From: DATCBF01 sp964401995
Lineage (GTDB): Bacteria; Actinomycetota; Thermoleophilia; Solirubrobacterales; 70-9
DNA: 64,000 nucleotides
Direction of reading: 5' to 3'
Assembly: GCA_964401995.1 (NCBI GenBank)
Contig: CAYOAP010000002.1
Coordinates: forward strand, 175,128 to 239,127
Positions 31,428-38,552 of the stretch are shown one piece after another. Numbering within the stretch: the first letter of the stretch is position 1; every line of letters starts with the position of its first letter. A model generated the notes under the pieces. That model did no database searches and was not told the origin of the DNA. It saw only the letters and a program-made list of their open reading frames with translations. The position numbers and the translations under genes were made by a program.

Positions 31428-32431
31428 TGAGCACGCCAGTCGCAACCCCCCCGGCGGGGCCCCCGCCGGGGATTGCCCCCCCGCCGCCCGCCGGCAAGGG
31501 CGCGGTCGAGGGCAGCGCCACCTGGCGCCTGACCGATCGCATCGGGCTGGCGATTTGCTGGGCGCTGGGCCTGCTCTTCTGCGCGATCGCGGTGGCGATC
31601 GCCGTCTACCTATTCATCCAGGGGATCAAGTTCCTGAAGCCGTCGATGCTGGTGACGCCGGCCTCGGCGGGCTTCAGCCAGACTGAAACCGGCGGCTTCT
31701 CCGATGCCCTCTTCGGCACTCTGATCGTCGCCGTGATGGGAATTGCGATCGCTCTGCCGGCCGGCATCGCGATCGCCGTCTGGCTGGTCGAGTACGGCCG
31801 GCCGACCGCCCTGGCGCGGATCACCGAGTCGACGATCGAGGCGATCGCCGGCATCCCCTCGATCGTCCTCGCCCTCTTCGGCACCGTGATCTTCTCCAGC
31901 ACCGCGCTTGGCTTCCTCAGCCGCAGCTCCGAAGGCGTCGTCTTCGGCCGCTCCTTCTTCGCCGCAGCGACGATGCTCTCGCTGGTGGCGCTGCCGCTGA
32001 TCGTCGCCAGCACCCGCGAGGGGCTGAACTCGATCCCCCGCCACGTGCGCGAGGCCTCCTACGCGGTTGGCAAGACCAAGGCGGCGACGACGCGGCGGAT
32101 CCTGCTCCCCGCCAGCCGCCCGCAGGTCGCGACCGGGGCGATGCTCGGCCTCGGCCGGATCATCGGCGACACGGCGATCATCGTCGTCCTGCTCGGCGCG
32201 ACCCAGAACTTCGCCCCGGTCGAAGGCGCCGCCTTCCCGATCAACTACCTGCGCGGCGCCGGCACGACGCTGACCAACTTCGTCTACGAGGCATCCCCGA
32301 CCGGGAACCTCAATCAGCCCCAGAAAGCCTATGCGGCGGCTTTCGTCCTCTTGCTGATGGTCCTGGCCCTGAACGCGGCCGTCGACGTCATCCACCGCCG
32401 CGCGCGAAAGGTTGGGACATGGAGTTCGTAA
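31427..32431 (+). CDS. pstA: Phosphate ABC transporter permease PstA
   Basis: 334 aa. A proline-rich cytoplasmic leader (PPAGPPPGIAPPPPAGKG) is followed by six membrane segments. The conserved loop is EASYAVGKTKAATTRRILLP, and AGIPSIVLALFGTVIF matches the PstA permease core. RIIGDTAIIVVLLGA is typical of PstA. The ATG overlaps the pstC stop by one base, supporting coupled translation; an upstream in-frame extension lies inside pstC and is a shadow. Confidence 0.93.
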   Translation: MSTPVATPPAGPPPGIAPPPPAGKGAVEGSATWRLTDRIGLAICWALGLLFCAIAVAIAVYLFIQGIKFLKPSMLVTPASAGFSQTETGGFSDALFGTLIVAVMGIAIALPAGIAIAVWLVEYGRPTALARITESTIEAIAGIPSIVLALFGTVIFSSTALGFLSRSSEGVVFGRSFFAAATMLSLVALPLIVASTREGLNSIPRHVREASYAVGKTKAATTRRILLPASRPQVATGAMLGLGRIIGDTAIIVVLLGATQNFAPVEGAAFPINYLRGAGTTLTNFVYEASPTGNLNQPQKAYAAAFVLLLMVLALNAAVDVIHRRARKVGTWSS

Positions 32432-33342
32432 CACCGCCGCCGCCACCGATCCGGCGACTGCAGACCGAGGATGCGACCGCGGCCCGCCAGGTGGGGCCGC
32501 CCGCCCACACGAACGGCAACGGCAACGGCGCCTCCGCGCCCGGTGGGTTCACCGGCGCCCGGCGCTCGATCGGCGCGCCCCAGTTCTCGATCCGCCGCAT
32601 GGAGATCGACAACGTCTCTGTCTCCTACTCCAACCGCGACGCGGTCAAAGGGGTCTCGCTGCCGGTCCGCCAGGGCGAGGTGCTGTCGCTGATCGGGCCC
32701 TCCGGCTGCGGCAAGACGACCCTGCTGCGCTCGCTCAACCGCCTGACCGAGCTGACCAGCACGGCGAAACTGACCGGCCGCATCCTGCTCGACGACATCG
32801 ACATCAGGCTGATCGAGCCGACTCTGCTGCGGCGCCGGGTGACGATGGTCTTCCAGCAGCCGAACCCGTTCCCGATGAGCGTCTTCGACAACATCGCCTA
32901 CGTGCTGCGCGAGCAGGGCTCCCGCCGCCAGCGCAAAAAGGCGCTCGAGCCCAAAGTCCACAGCGCCCTGGAGCGGGCCGGGCTCTTCGAGGAGGTCAAA
33001 GACAACCTCGACCACCCGGCCCTGAAGCTCTCCGGCGGCCAGCAGCAGCGGCTCTGCATCGCCCGCGCCCTCGCCGCCGAGCCCGAGGTGCTGCTGCTCG
33101 ACGAGCCCTGCTCGGCGCTCGACCCGCAGTCGACCCAGGTGATCGAGGACCTGATCGTGAAACTGCGCGACGACGTCGCCGTCGTCATCGTCACCCACAA
33201 CCTGCAGCAGGCCTACCGGATCGCCGACCACGTCGCCTTCATGTATCTAGGCGACCTGGTCGAGTACAACAGCGCGACCGCCCTCTTCGGCTCGCCCCGC
33301 CAGCAGCGCACACAGGAGTACGTCAGTGGCGCCTTTGGCTAG
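32419..33342 (+). CDS. pstB: Phosphate ABC transporter ATP-binding protein PstB
   Basis: 307 aa. After an unusual 60-residue Pro/Asn/Gly-rich leader comes a full ABC domain: Walker A GPSGCGKTTLL, Q-loop MVFQQPNPFPMSVFDN (typical of PstB), signature LSGGQQQRLCIARAL, Walker B VLLLDEPCSALD, H-switch VTHNLQQ. It powers phosphate import. PstB proteins are usually near 250-260 aa, so the leader is extra; a start at the ATG coding for MEIDNVSVSY (32599) would give the usual size. It overlaps pstA by 13 nt. Confidence 0.93.
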   Translation: MEFVTPPPPPIRRLQTEDATAARQVGPPAHTNGNGNGASAPGGFTGARRSIGAPQFSIRRMEIDNVSVSYSNRDAVKGVSLPVRQGEVLSLIGPSGCGKTTLLRSLNRLTELTSTAKLTGRILLDDIDIRLIEPTLLRRRVTMVFQQPNPFPMSVFDNIAYVLREQGSRRQRKKALEPKVHSALERAGLFEEVKDNLDHPALKLSGGQQQRLCIARALAAEPEVLLLDEPCSALDPQSTQVIEDLIVKLRDDVAVVIVTHNLQQAYRIADHVAFMYLGDLVEYNSATALFGSPRQQRTQEYVSGAFG

Positions 33343-33538
33343 CCACGGCGCACGCCTGGGCGTGCTCGCGATTTGCGCCCTGCTCTTGGCCGGGGTCGCT
33401 TCCGGCTGCACGACGACGCAGGAAAAGGCCGCCCGCCAGCAGGCGCAGTCCAAACACATCCTCGAAGCCCGGGCCGAGAGGCAGAAGCAGAAGAAGCAGC
33501 GTTCCAAGTCGGACAACAAGGGGAGCAAGCAGCGATGA
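33326..33538 (+). CDS. Small lipoprotein in the pst operon
   Basis: 70 aa from a GTG that overlaps the pstB end by 17 nt. A signal peptide with lipobox (LLLAGVASGC) would give a mature lipoprotein of about 42 residues, starting CTTTQEKAARQQ. The rest is a highly charged Lys/Gln/Arg helix. No known family. Its stop overlaps the next start (ATGA). Because it is tightly coupled to pstB, a role at the outer membrane face in phosphate uptake is plausible but unproven. Confidence 0.7.
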   Translation: MAPLASHGARLGVLAICALLLAGVASGCTTTQEKAARQQAQSKHILEARAERQKQKKQRSKSDNKGSKQR

Positions 33539-34221
33539 CAGCTCAGATCGAAAAACCACCCGTGCCGACGACGACAGTGGTCGCCAACAGCCATTACGAA
33601 CCTTGCGAGGAGTGCGGCGCGCCGCTCGACGCCCAGCAGCGCTACTGCGTCAACTGCGCGGCGCGGCGCGGCAACGGCGCCAACCCTTCGTCGCGCTATT
33701 TCGCGGCGATGAGCAAAAAAGCCCGCCGCCCGATCGCCCGCCCGCCGGCGAAATCGCCGACCAGCCGCGCCGCCGCGGTCGGCTTCTTCGCCCTGCTGCC
33801 GATCGCGGTCGCGATCGGCGTCGTCGTCGGCCGCAGCGGCAGCGACAGCGGTGAAAACGAGGCGCTGCTGGAAGCGCTGCGCAACCAGCCCGCGGCGGTG
33901 GCGGCGACGGCGACCCCCGGCGCCACGACTGCCGCGACGGCGAAAAAAGCGAAAAAAGACAAGAACGAAAAGCCCGTCAAAGGCGCTGACAAGACCGGCG
34001 GCAAGGTTGTCGCCAAGACCAGCAACGGAACGGTCCATCAGATCACCGGCTACAAACCGAGCGCGCAGCAGGTCGAAGAAGACACCAAACTGGTCGAAGA
34101 AAACCCCGAACAGGTCGGCTCCAACTACATAAAAGCGCAGCAGAATCTGAACGACGTGACTGTGGTCGGGGGCGATCCCAGCGCAGCCCCCGCGCCGCCG
34201 ACCAACGGGGCCCAGCCATGA
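33535..34221 (+). CDS. Zinc-ribbon single-pass membrane protein in the pst operon
   Basis: 228 aa. A zinc ribbon CEECGAPLDAQQRYCVNC (C-x2-C, C-x2-C) sits at residues 23-40. A basic stretch follows, then one membrane helix (AAAVGFFALLPIAVAIGVVVG). The external part is rich in Ala, Thr and Lys, with the C-terminal segment TGYKPSAQQVEEDTKLVEEN. The ATG overlaps the preceding stop (ATGA). The layout suggests a cytosolic sensor or scaffold with an external tail. The function is unknown. Confidence 0.75.
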   Translation: MTAQIEKPPVPTTTVVANSHYEPCEECGAPLDAQQRYCVNCAARRGNGANPSSRYFAAMSKKARRPIARPPAKSPTSRAAAVGFFALLPIAVAIGVVVGRSGSDSGENEALLEALRNQPAAVAATATPGATTAATAKKAKKDKNEKPVKGADKTGGKVVAKTSNGTVHQITGYKPSAQQVEEDTKLVEENPEQVGSNYIKAQQNLNDVTVVGGDPSAAPAPPTNGAQP

Positions 34222-34610
34222 GGCCGCTGGCAGAGCTGCTGCCGCGGCGGGCGCCAAAGGCTGCGGTCAAACCGCAGCCGGTGGCCAAAGCCCCGATTGA
34301 GGTCGACGAGAACAAAGAGCTGCTCGCCCAGCGCGACCGGCTGCTGGAGAAGTTCACGATCATGCAGGCCGATCTCGGCGGCGCCTTCTATGAGATGGCG
34401 ATCCGCGACCACGTCCGGCTCGACGTGCTGACCCGCAAGGCAGCCGAGCTGCAGCGGGTCGATGCCGAGCTGCTCGCGGTCGAGCGGGTGCTGGAGCTGG
34501 AGCGCGCCGACGCCGCCGGCACCTGCCCCAGCTGCGGCGCCCCCTACGGCCACGCGGTCCGTTTCTGCGCCCAGTGCGCGCATCCGCTCGTCCCCCTGGA
34601 GGCGATGTGA
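34218..34610 (+). CDS. Coiled-coil zinc-ribbon protein in the pst operon
   Basis: 130 aa. A helical middle (ENKELLAQRDRLLEKFTIMQ to LQRVDAELLAVERVLELER) ends in a C-terminal zinc ribbon CPSCGAPYGHAVRFCAQC. No membrane segment. It overlaps the previous gene by four bases (ATGA) and the next by four (GTGA). Both this and the previous protein carry ribbons of similar spacing, so they may interact or derive from a common module. The role is unknown. Confidence 0.75.
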   Translation: MRPLAELLPRRAPKAAVKPQPVAKAPIEVDENKELLAQRDRLLEKFTIMQADLGGAFYEMAIRDHVRLDVLTRKAAELQRVDAELLAVERVLELERADAAGTCPSCGAPYGHAVRFCAQCAHPLVPLEAM

Positions 34611-35971
34611 TCTCTGCCCTGATGCGTCCGATCCAGCGCGCGATCGCCGCCGCCGCGACCCTGACCGGCAAACGCTTCGGCCTGCTCGTCGCCTCCTCGC
34701 TGGTCGCCACCTCGGCGATCGTCGCCAGCGCCGCGACCAACCCGAGCGGCAGCGGGCCGCTGGCGGCCCTGCTCGGCCGCAGCCTCGCCGCCGACAACAC
34801 CCCGGCCGCCGTCGCCCCGGCGCCGGAACCGTCCCCCGCGCCGGCGGTGACGCCGACCCACTCCTCGGCGGGGGCGACGACGGAAGTCGAAGAAGCCCCG
34901 GCTGTCTCGTCGGAACCGGCGATCGCGCCGGAAACGGTCGAACCGGAAACCGAAACCCCAGAAACCCCGGCCACGCCGGAAGAAACGACTCCGGAAGCGG
35001 GCCAGGTCAAACACGTCTTCGTCATCTCCCTCGCCAGCCCCGGCTACGAAGCGGCCTTCGGCGCCGCTGCGCAGATGCCTTACCTGGCGACGACGCTGCG
35101 TCCCCAGGGCGAGCTGCTCTCCGGCTACACGCTGCTGGGCAGCGCCGGCCTGCCGAACGCGATCGCCGCGGTCAGCGGCCAGCCGCCGAACGCCTCGACC
35201 CAGGCCAATTGCTCGACCTACTCGGAGTTCTCCGGCGCCACGCTCAATAAAAAGGGCGTGGTCTCGGGATCGGGCTGCGTCTACCCGGTCGAAGCGCTGA
35301 CGCTTGCCGACAGGCTGGCGCTTGGCCGCTTCAGCTGGCACGCCTACATGGAAGGAATGGTCGACCCCACAACCGGCAAACCCGATAACTGCGTCCGGCC
35401 CGAAGCCGAAAGCGTCGACCAGCCCGCGCTCGGCGGCTATGCGGCCCGCCAGAACCCGTTCGTCTACTTCCACTCGCTACTCGACCTCGGCGACTGCGCG
35501 ACCAACGACATGCCGTTGACCCAGCTCTCGACCGATCTGCGCAAAGCGACGGCCACGCCCAACTACTCCTACATCGCGCCCAACCTCTGCAACGCCGGCG
35601 TTGCCGGGCAGTGCCCGGCGGGGGCGCCGACGGGCGCAGCCGCGGCCGACGCCTTCCTCGCCCAGTGGGTGCCGAAAATCACCGCCTCGCCCGCTTATAA
35701 AGAAGACGGGCTGCTGATCGTCACCTTCGACGAGCTCAACCCGCCCGAAGCGGGGGCGGTCGCTCCCGTGGCTGGCGCCAAGCCCAAAGTCGGGGCGCTG
35801 CTGCTCTCGCGCTTCGTCGCCCCCAACTCGGCCGACGCCGCCGAATACACGCCCTACTCGCTGCAGCGCTCGACCGGCGAACTCTTCGGCCTGGCGCCGC
35901 TGGCCGCGGCGGGCGGGGCGAAGGTGAAGTCGTTCGCGCCGGCGCTGCTCGGTGAAAACGGCGGCGACTAG
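34607..35971 (+). CDS. Secreted phosphoesterase family protein (phospholipase C/acid-phosphatase-like)
   Basis: About 454 aa from a GTG overlapping the preceding stop. A signal or anchor segment (FGLLVASSLVATSAIVASAAT) and a long Pro/Glu/Thr linker come first. The catalytic region begins HVFVISLASPGYEAAF and continues with LSGYTLLGSAGLPNAIAAVSGQ, FSWHAYMEGM and GLLIVTFDELNPPEAG. These match the order of the phosphoesterase family of non-specific phospholipases C and acid phosphatases. The usual first motif E-N-x-S-F is altered (S-L-A-S-P-G), so activity is uncertain. As the last gene of the pst unit, it would release phosphate for import. Confidence 0.8.
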   Translation: MISALMRPIQRAIAAAATLTGKRFGLLVASSLVATSAIVASAATNPSGSGPLAALLGRSLAADNTPAAVAPAPEPSPAPAVTPTHSSAGATTEVEEAPAVSSEPAIAPETVEPETETPETPATPEETTPEAGQVKHVFVISLASPGYEAAFGAAAQMPYLATTLRPQGELLSGYTLLGSAGLPNAIAAVSGQPPNASTQANCSTYSEFSGATLNKKGVVSGSGCVYPVEALTLADRLALGRFSWHAYMEGMVDPTTGKPDNCVRPEAESVDQPALGGYAARQNPFVYFHSLLDLGDCATNDMPLTQLSTDLRKATATPNYSYIAPNLCNAGVAGQCPAGAPTGAAAADAFLAQWVPKITASPAYKEDGLLIVTFDELNPPEAGAVAPVAGAKPKVGALLLSRFVAPNSADAAEYTPYSLQRSTGELFGLAPLAAAGGAKVKSFAPALLGENGGD

Positions 35972-35978
35972 CAATAGA

Positions 35979-35984
35979 TAGGGT
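35979..35984 (+). promoter_or_regulatory. Putative -10 hexamer (TAGGGT) for leaderless cyclophilin gene
   Basis: TAGGGT ends 8 nt before the ATG in a 21-nt gap after the pst-linked phosphoesterase. No Shine-Dalgarno is present. This suggests separate, leaderless transcription of the cyclophilin gene. Confidence 0.4.
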
Positions 35985-35992
35985 TCGCGCCG

Positions 35993-36451
35993 ATGTCGCA
36001 GGCAACCCTCCACACCAACGCGGGCGCGATCGTCGTCGAGCTGCATGACGCCGACGCGCCGAAGACCGTGGAGAACTTCCGCAAGCTGGCCGGCGACGGC
36101 TTCTACGACGGCCTCGCCTTCCACCGCGTCATCCCCGACTTCATGATCCAGGGCGGCTGCCCGGAAGGGACCGGCACCGGCGGCCCCGGCTACACCTTCG
36201 AGGACGAGTTCAACGACCACAAGATCGTGCGGGGGGCGCTGGCGATGGCCAACGCCGGCCCCAACACCAACGGCTCCCAGTTCTTCCTCGTCACCAAAGA
36301 CGCCGCCCCCTGGCTCGACGGCAAGCACACCGTCTTCGGCAAGGTCGTCGACGGCATGGACGCCGTCGACGCGATCGAGGGCGCCCCGACCGACGGCCGC
36401 GACAAGCCGGTCGAGCCGCAGGTCATCGAGCGCGTCGAGCTCTCCGAGTAG
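35993..36451 (+). CDS. Peptidyl-prolyl cis-trans isomerase, cyclophilin type
   Basis: 152 aa. It shows the cyclophilin core: TVENFRKLAGDGFYDGLAFH, RVIPDFMIQGG (catalytic Arg and Phe), AMANAGPNTNGSQFFLVT and LDGKHTVFGKV. There is no signal peptide, so it acts in the cytosol. It speeds proline isomerisation during folding. It converges with the hydroxy-acid oxidase, whose stop is adjacent with no gap. Confidence 0.97.
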   Translation: MSQATLHTNAGAIVVELHDADAPKTVENFRKLAGDGFYDGLAFHRVIPDFMIQGGCPEGTGTGGPGYTFEDEFNDHKIVRGALAMANAGPNTNGSQFFLVTKDAAPWLDGKHTVFGKVVDGMDAVDAIEGAPTDGRDKPVEPQVIERVELSE

Positions 36452-37618
36452 CTAGCGCGGTTCGGGCGCGAGGTCGCCCGGCCCCAGCTCGTCCGGCCGG
36501 GTGTGGCCGCTGAGCGCCATCGTCAGGTCGAACTCGGCCAACAGCATCCGCAGGACCGCCTCGACTCCATCCTCGCCGCCCAGCGCCAGGCCCCAGAGGT
36601 AGGGGCGGCCGATCAGGGCCGCGTCGGCGCCTAGGGCCAGCGCCTTGAAGACGTCGCTGCCGCCGCGGATGCCGCTGTCGAGCAGGACTGCGGCGCGCTC
36701 GCCGACCGCGGCGACTACCGCGGGCAGGGCGTCGAGCGAGGCGATCTCGCCGTCGATCTGGCGGCCGCCGTGGTTGGAGACGAGGACGCCGTCGGCGCCG
36801 CGCGCGACCGCCTCGCGGGCATCGTCGGGGTGGAGGATGCCCTTGACCACGATCGGCAGCTTGGTCATCTCGCGCAACTGGGAGAGCTTGTCCCAGGTCA
36901 GCGAGGGGTTGACGTAGACGCCGACGAAGTGGCCGGTCGCCGCGCCGGGATCCTCCTCCGGCGTCTGCTCCAGCTGCGAGCGGAAGACCGGGTCCTGGAA
37001 GAAGTTGGCGTTGCCGATCCCTTCGAGGAAGGGCAGCCAGGCCCGCTGCAGGTCGCGCGGCTTCCAGCCGGGGATGAAGGTGTCGACGGTGAGGACGATT
37101 GCGCTGTAGCCGGCCGCCTCGGCCCGGCGCACGATGCTGGCGGCGATCTCTTCGTCGTTGGGCCAGTAGAACTGGAACCAGCGCGGCCCCTCGCCGCTGG
37201 CGGCGGCGATCTCCTCCAGGGTGGCGTGCGAGGCGGTGCTGGCGATCAGCGGCAGGCCGACTTTGGCGGCGGCGCGGGCGGTGGCCGGCTCGCCGCCCTC
37301 GTGGACGATCTTGTGGATCCCGATCGGGGCCAGCATCACCGGCGCCGGCATCGCCGTGCCCAGCACCGTGCGGGAGAGATCGCGGTCGGCGACGTCGCGC
37401 AGCATCCGCGGCACGATCCGGCGCCGGCGGAAGGCCTCGAGGTTGGCCCGCATCGTGTCCTCGCCGCCGGCCCCGGCGAAGACGTAGGCGGCGGCGCGGT
37501 CCTCCATCGCCGCCAGCGCGGCCTGCTCCAGATCGGCGACGGCGATCGGGATCGGCTGATCCTGGCCCATCAGGCCACGGGCGTAGATCTCCTTGAAGTA
37601 GTCGCCGAAGTCGGTCAC
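36452..37618 (-). CDS. FMN-dependent alpha-hydroxy-acid oxidase/dehydrogenase (lactate oxidase-like)
   Basis: About 388 aa from a GTG 13 nt after the stop of the K+ channel gene; a longer frame to 37693 would overlap that gene. It is an FMN TIM barrel with PVMLAPIGIHKIVHEGGEPA, FQFYWPNDEEI, VVKGILHPDDAREAVARGAD and the signature SNHGGRQIDGEIASLDALP holding the active-site His and Arg. It oxidises an L-2-hydroxy acid such as lactate to the 2-keto acid. The segment ATGHFVGVYVNPSLTWDKL resembles lactate 2-monooxygenases. The exact substrate is not decidable. Confidence 0.92.
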   Translation of the reverse strand: MTDFGDYFKEIYARGLMGQDQPIPIAVADLEQAALAAMEDRAAAYVFAGAGGEDTMRANLEAFRRRRIVPRMLRDVADRDLSRTVLGTAMPAPVMLAPIGIHKIVHEGGEPATARAAAKVGLPLIASTASHATLEEIAAASGEGPRWFQFYWPNDEEIAASIVRRAEAAGYSAIVLTVDTFIPGWKPRDLQRAWLPFLEGIGNANFFQDPVFRSQLEQTPEEDPGAATGHFVGVYVNPSLTWDKLSQLREMTKLPIVVKGILHPDDAREAVARGADGVLVSNHGGRQIDGEIASLDALPAVVAAVGERAAVLLDSGIRGGSDVFKALALGADAALIGRPYLWGLALGGEDGVEAVLRMLLAEFDLTMALSGHTRPDELGPGDLAPEPR

Positions 37619-37631
37619 GGCGGGCTGGACG

Positions 37632-38369
37632 CTACTGGCTGGCGGGGGTCTCTTCGCCGGAGCGGCGCTGCTGGCGCCGGCGCAGCCCCTCACCAGGGCG
37701 CCAGAGGCTGACCAGGCCGGCGACCAGGGTGACGAGGAAGATCTGGCCGATCATCATCTCCAGGCCGGCGAACATCCGCCCCGGCTGGCCGGCGGGGACG
37801 AGGTTGCCGTAGCCGGTCGTGGTCAGGGTCGTGTAGCTGAAGAAGAGGAAGTCGCTGCCCTTGGCCTGGCTGACCTCGCTGAAGAAAGCGCCGCCCTGGA
37901 GCCGCTCGATCGTGCCGTAGAGGAAGGTGAAGAGGATGCCGAGCACGGTGTAGACGCTGATCGCGCCGAGGATCGTGCGGAAGCCGACCTCGGCCGAGGT
38001 GACGACCCGGCGCAGAATCGCCAGGCTGGCCAGCGTCAGCAGGGCGATCTCGATGAAGGAGGCGATGTTGAGCCAGGTCCGCTCGCCGGTGATCGCCTCG
38101 ACAATCGAGAGCAAGACCGCCAGGGCCGAGAGCACGATCGCGGCGCGCACCGTGAGCCGGTGCGCTTCGGAGCTTGTCAGGGCGATCACCGAGGTTGCGC
38201 TGGCGGAGAGGGTGAGGATGACTCCCGACCAGCCATGGTTGGAGAGCAGCGAGGCGAGGACGTAGGTGGTCAGCACCAGGACCAGGACAAGGCCGTAGGC
38301 GTCGCTGATCCGCTCTGCCCGCAGCAGCCATCCCTCGCGCACGCGGCGTCCACTCGGTTTGGCAGCCAT
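37632..38369 (-). CDS. Potassium channel, ion-transport family
   Basis: About 245 aa. Six hydrophobic segments are seen: SDAYGLVLVLVLTTYVLASLL, VILTLSASATSVIAL, AAIVLSALAVLLSIVEAI, IASFIEIALLTLASLAIL, ISVYTVLGILFTFLYG and the last after the pore. The pore loop has YTTLTTTGYGNLVPAGQPG, an intact K+ selectivity filter. There is no large cytosolic regulatory domain; the tail is short and basic. The frame opens at 38438, but the ATG used here removes an unlikely 23-residue leader. It is followed by the hydroxy-acid oxidase in the same operon. Confidence 0.88.
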   Translation of the reverse strand: MAAKPSGRRVREGWLLRAERISDAYGLVLVLVLTTYVLASLLSNHGWSGVILTLSASATSVIALTSSEAHRLTVRAAIVLSALAVLLSIVEAITGERTWLNIASFIEIALLTLASLAILRRVVTSAEVGFRTILGAISVYTVLGILFTFLYGTIERLQGGAFFSEVSQAKGSDFLFFSYTTLTTTGYGNLVPAGQPGRMFAGLEMMIGQIFLVTLVAGLVSLWRPGEGLRRRQQRRSGEETPASQ

Positions 38370-38463
38370 CACCGCTCGTTCGGGCGGTTTGGTGTGTTTC
38401 CTGCACCCAGTGGGTAGGCGGAGCCCGCCGCGCGCCATCTGCCCTTAACGGGATTGATCACAA

Positions 38464-38521
38464 AAGCATGCGGTCTTCTGTAAACATGCTTGTCGAGCGC
38501 TCGGGGCTATTGAGTACTCAA
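38464..38521. promoter_or_regulatory. Palindrome-rich control region of the giant surface protein
   Basis: An AT-rich stretch (unlike its surroundings) holds three separate dyads: AAGCATG with CATGCTT (14-nt spacing), CGAGCGCTCG and TTGAGTACTCAA. It lies 32-89 nt before the TTG start of the 1960-aa protein. The perfect 12-bp palindrome is a candidate operator for a dimeric regulator. No known site is recognised. Confidence 0.5.
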
Positions 38522-38552
38522 AACTATTAAACACACAGGCCGGGAGATAGAT

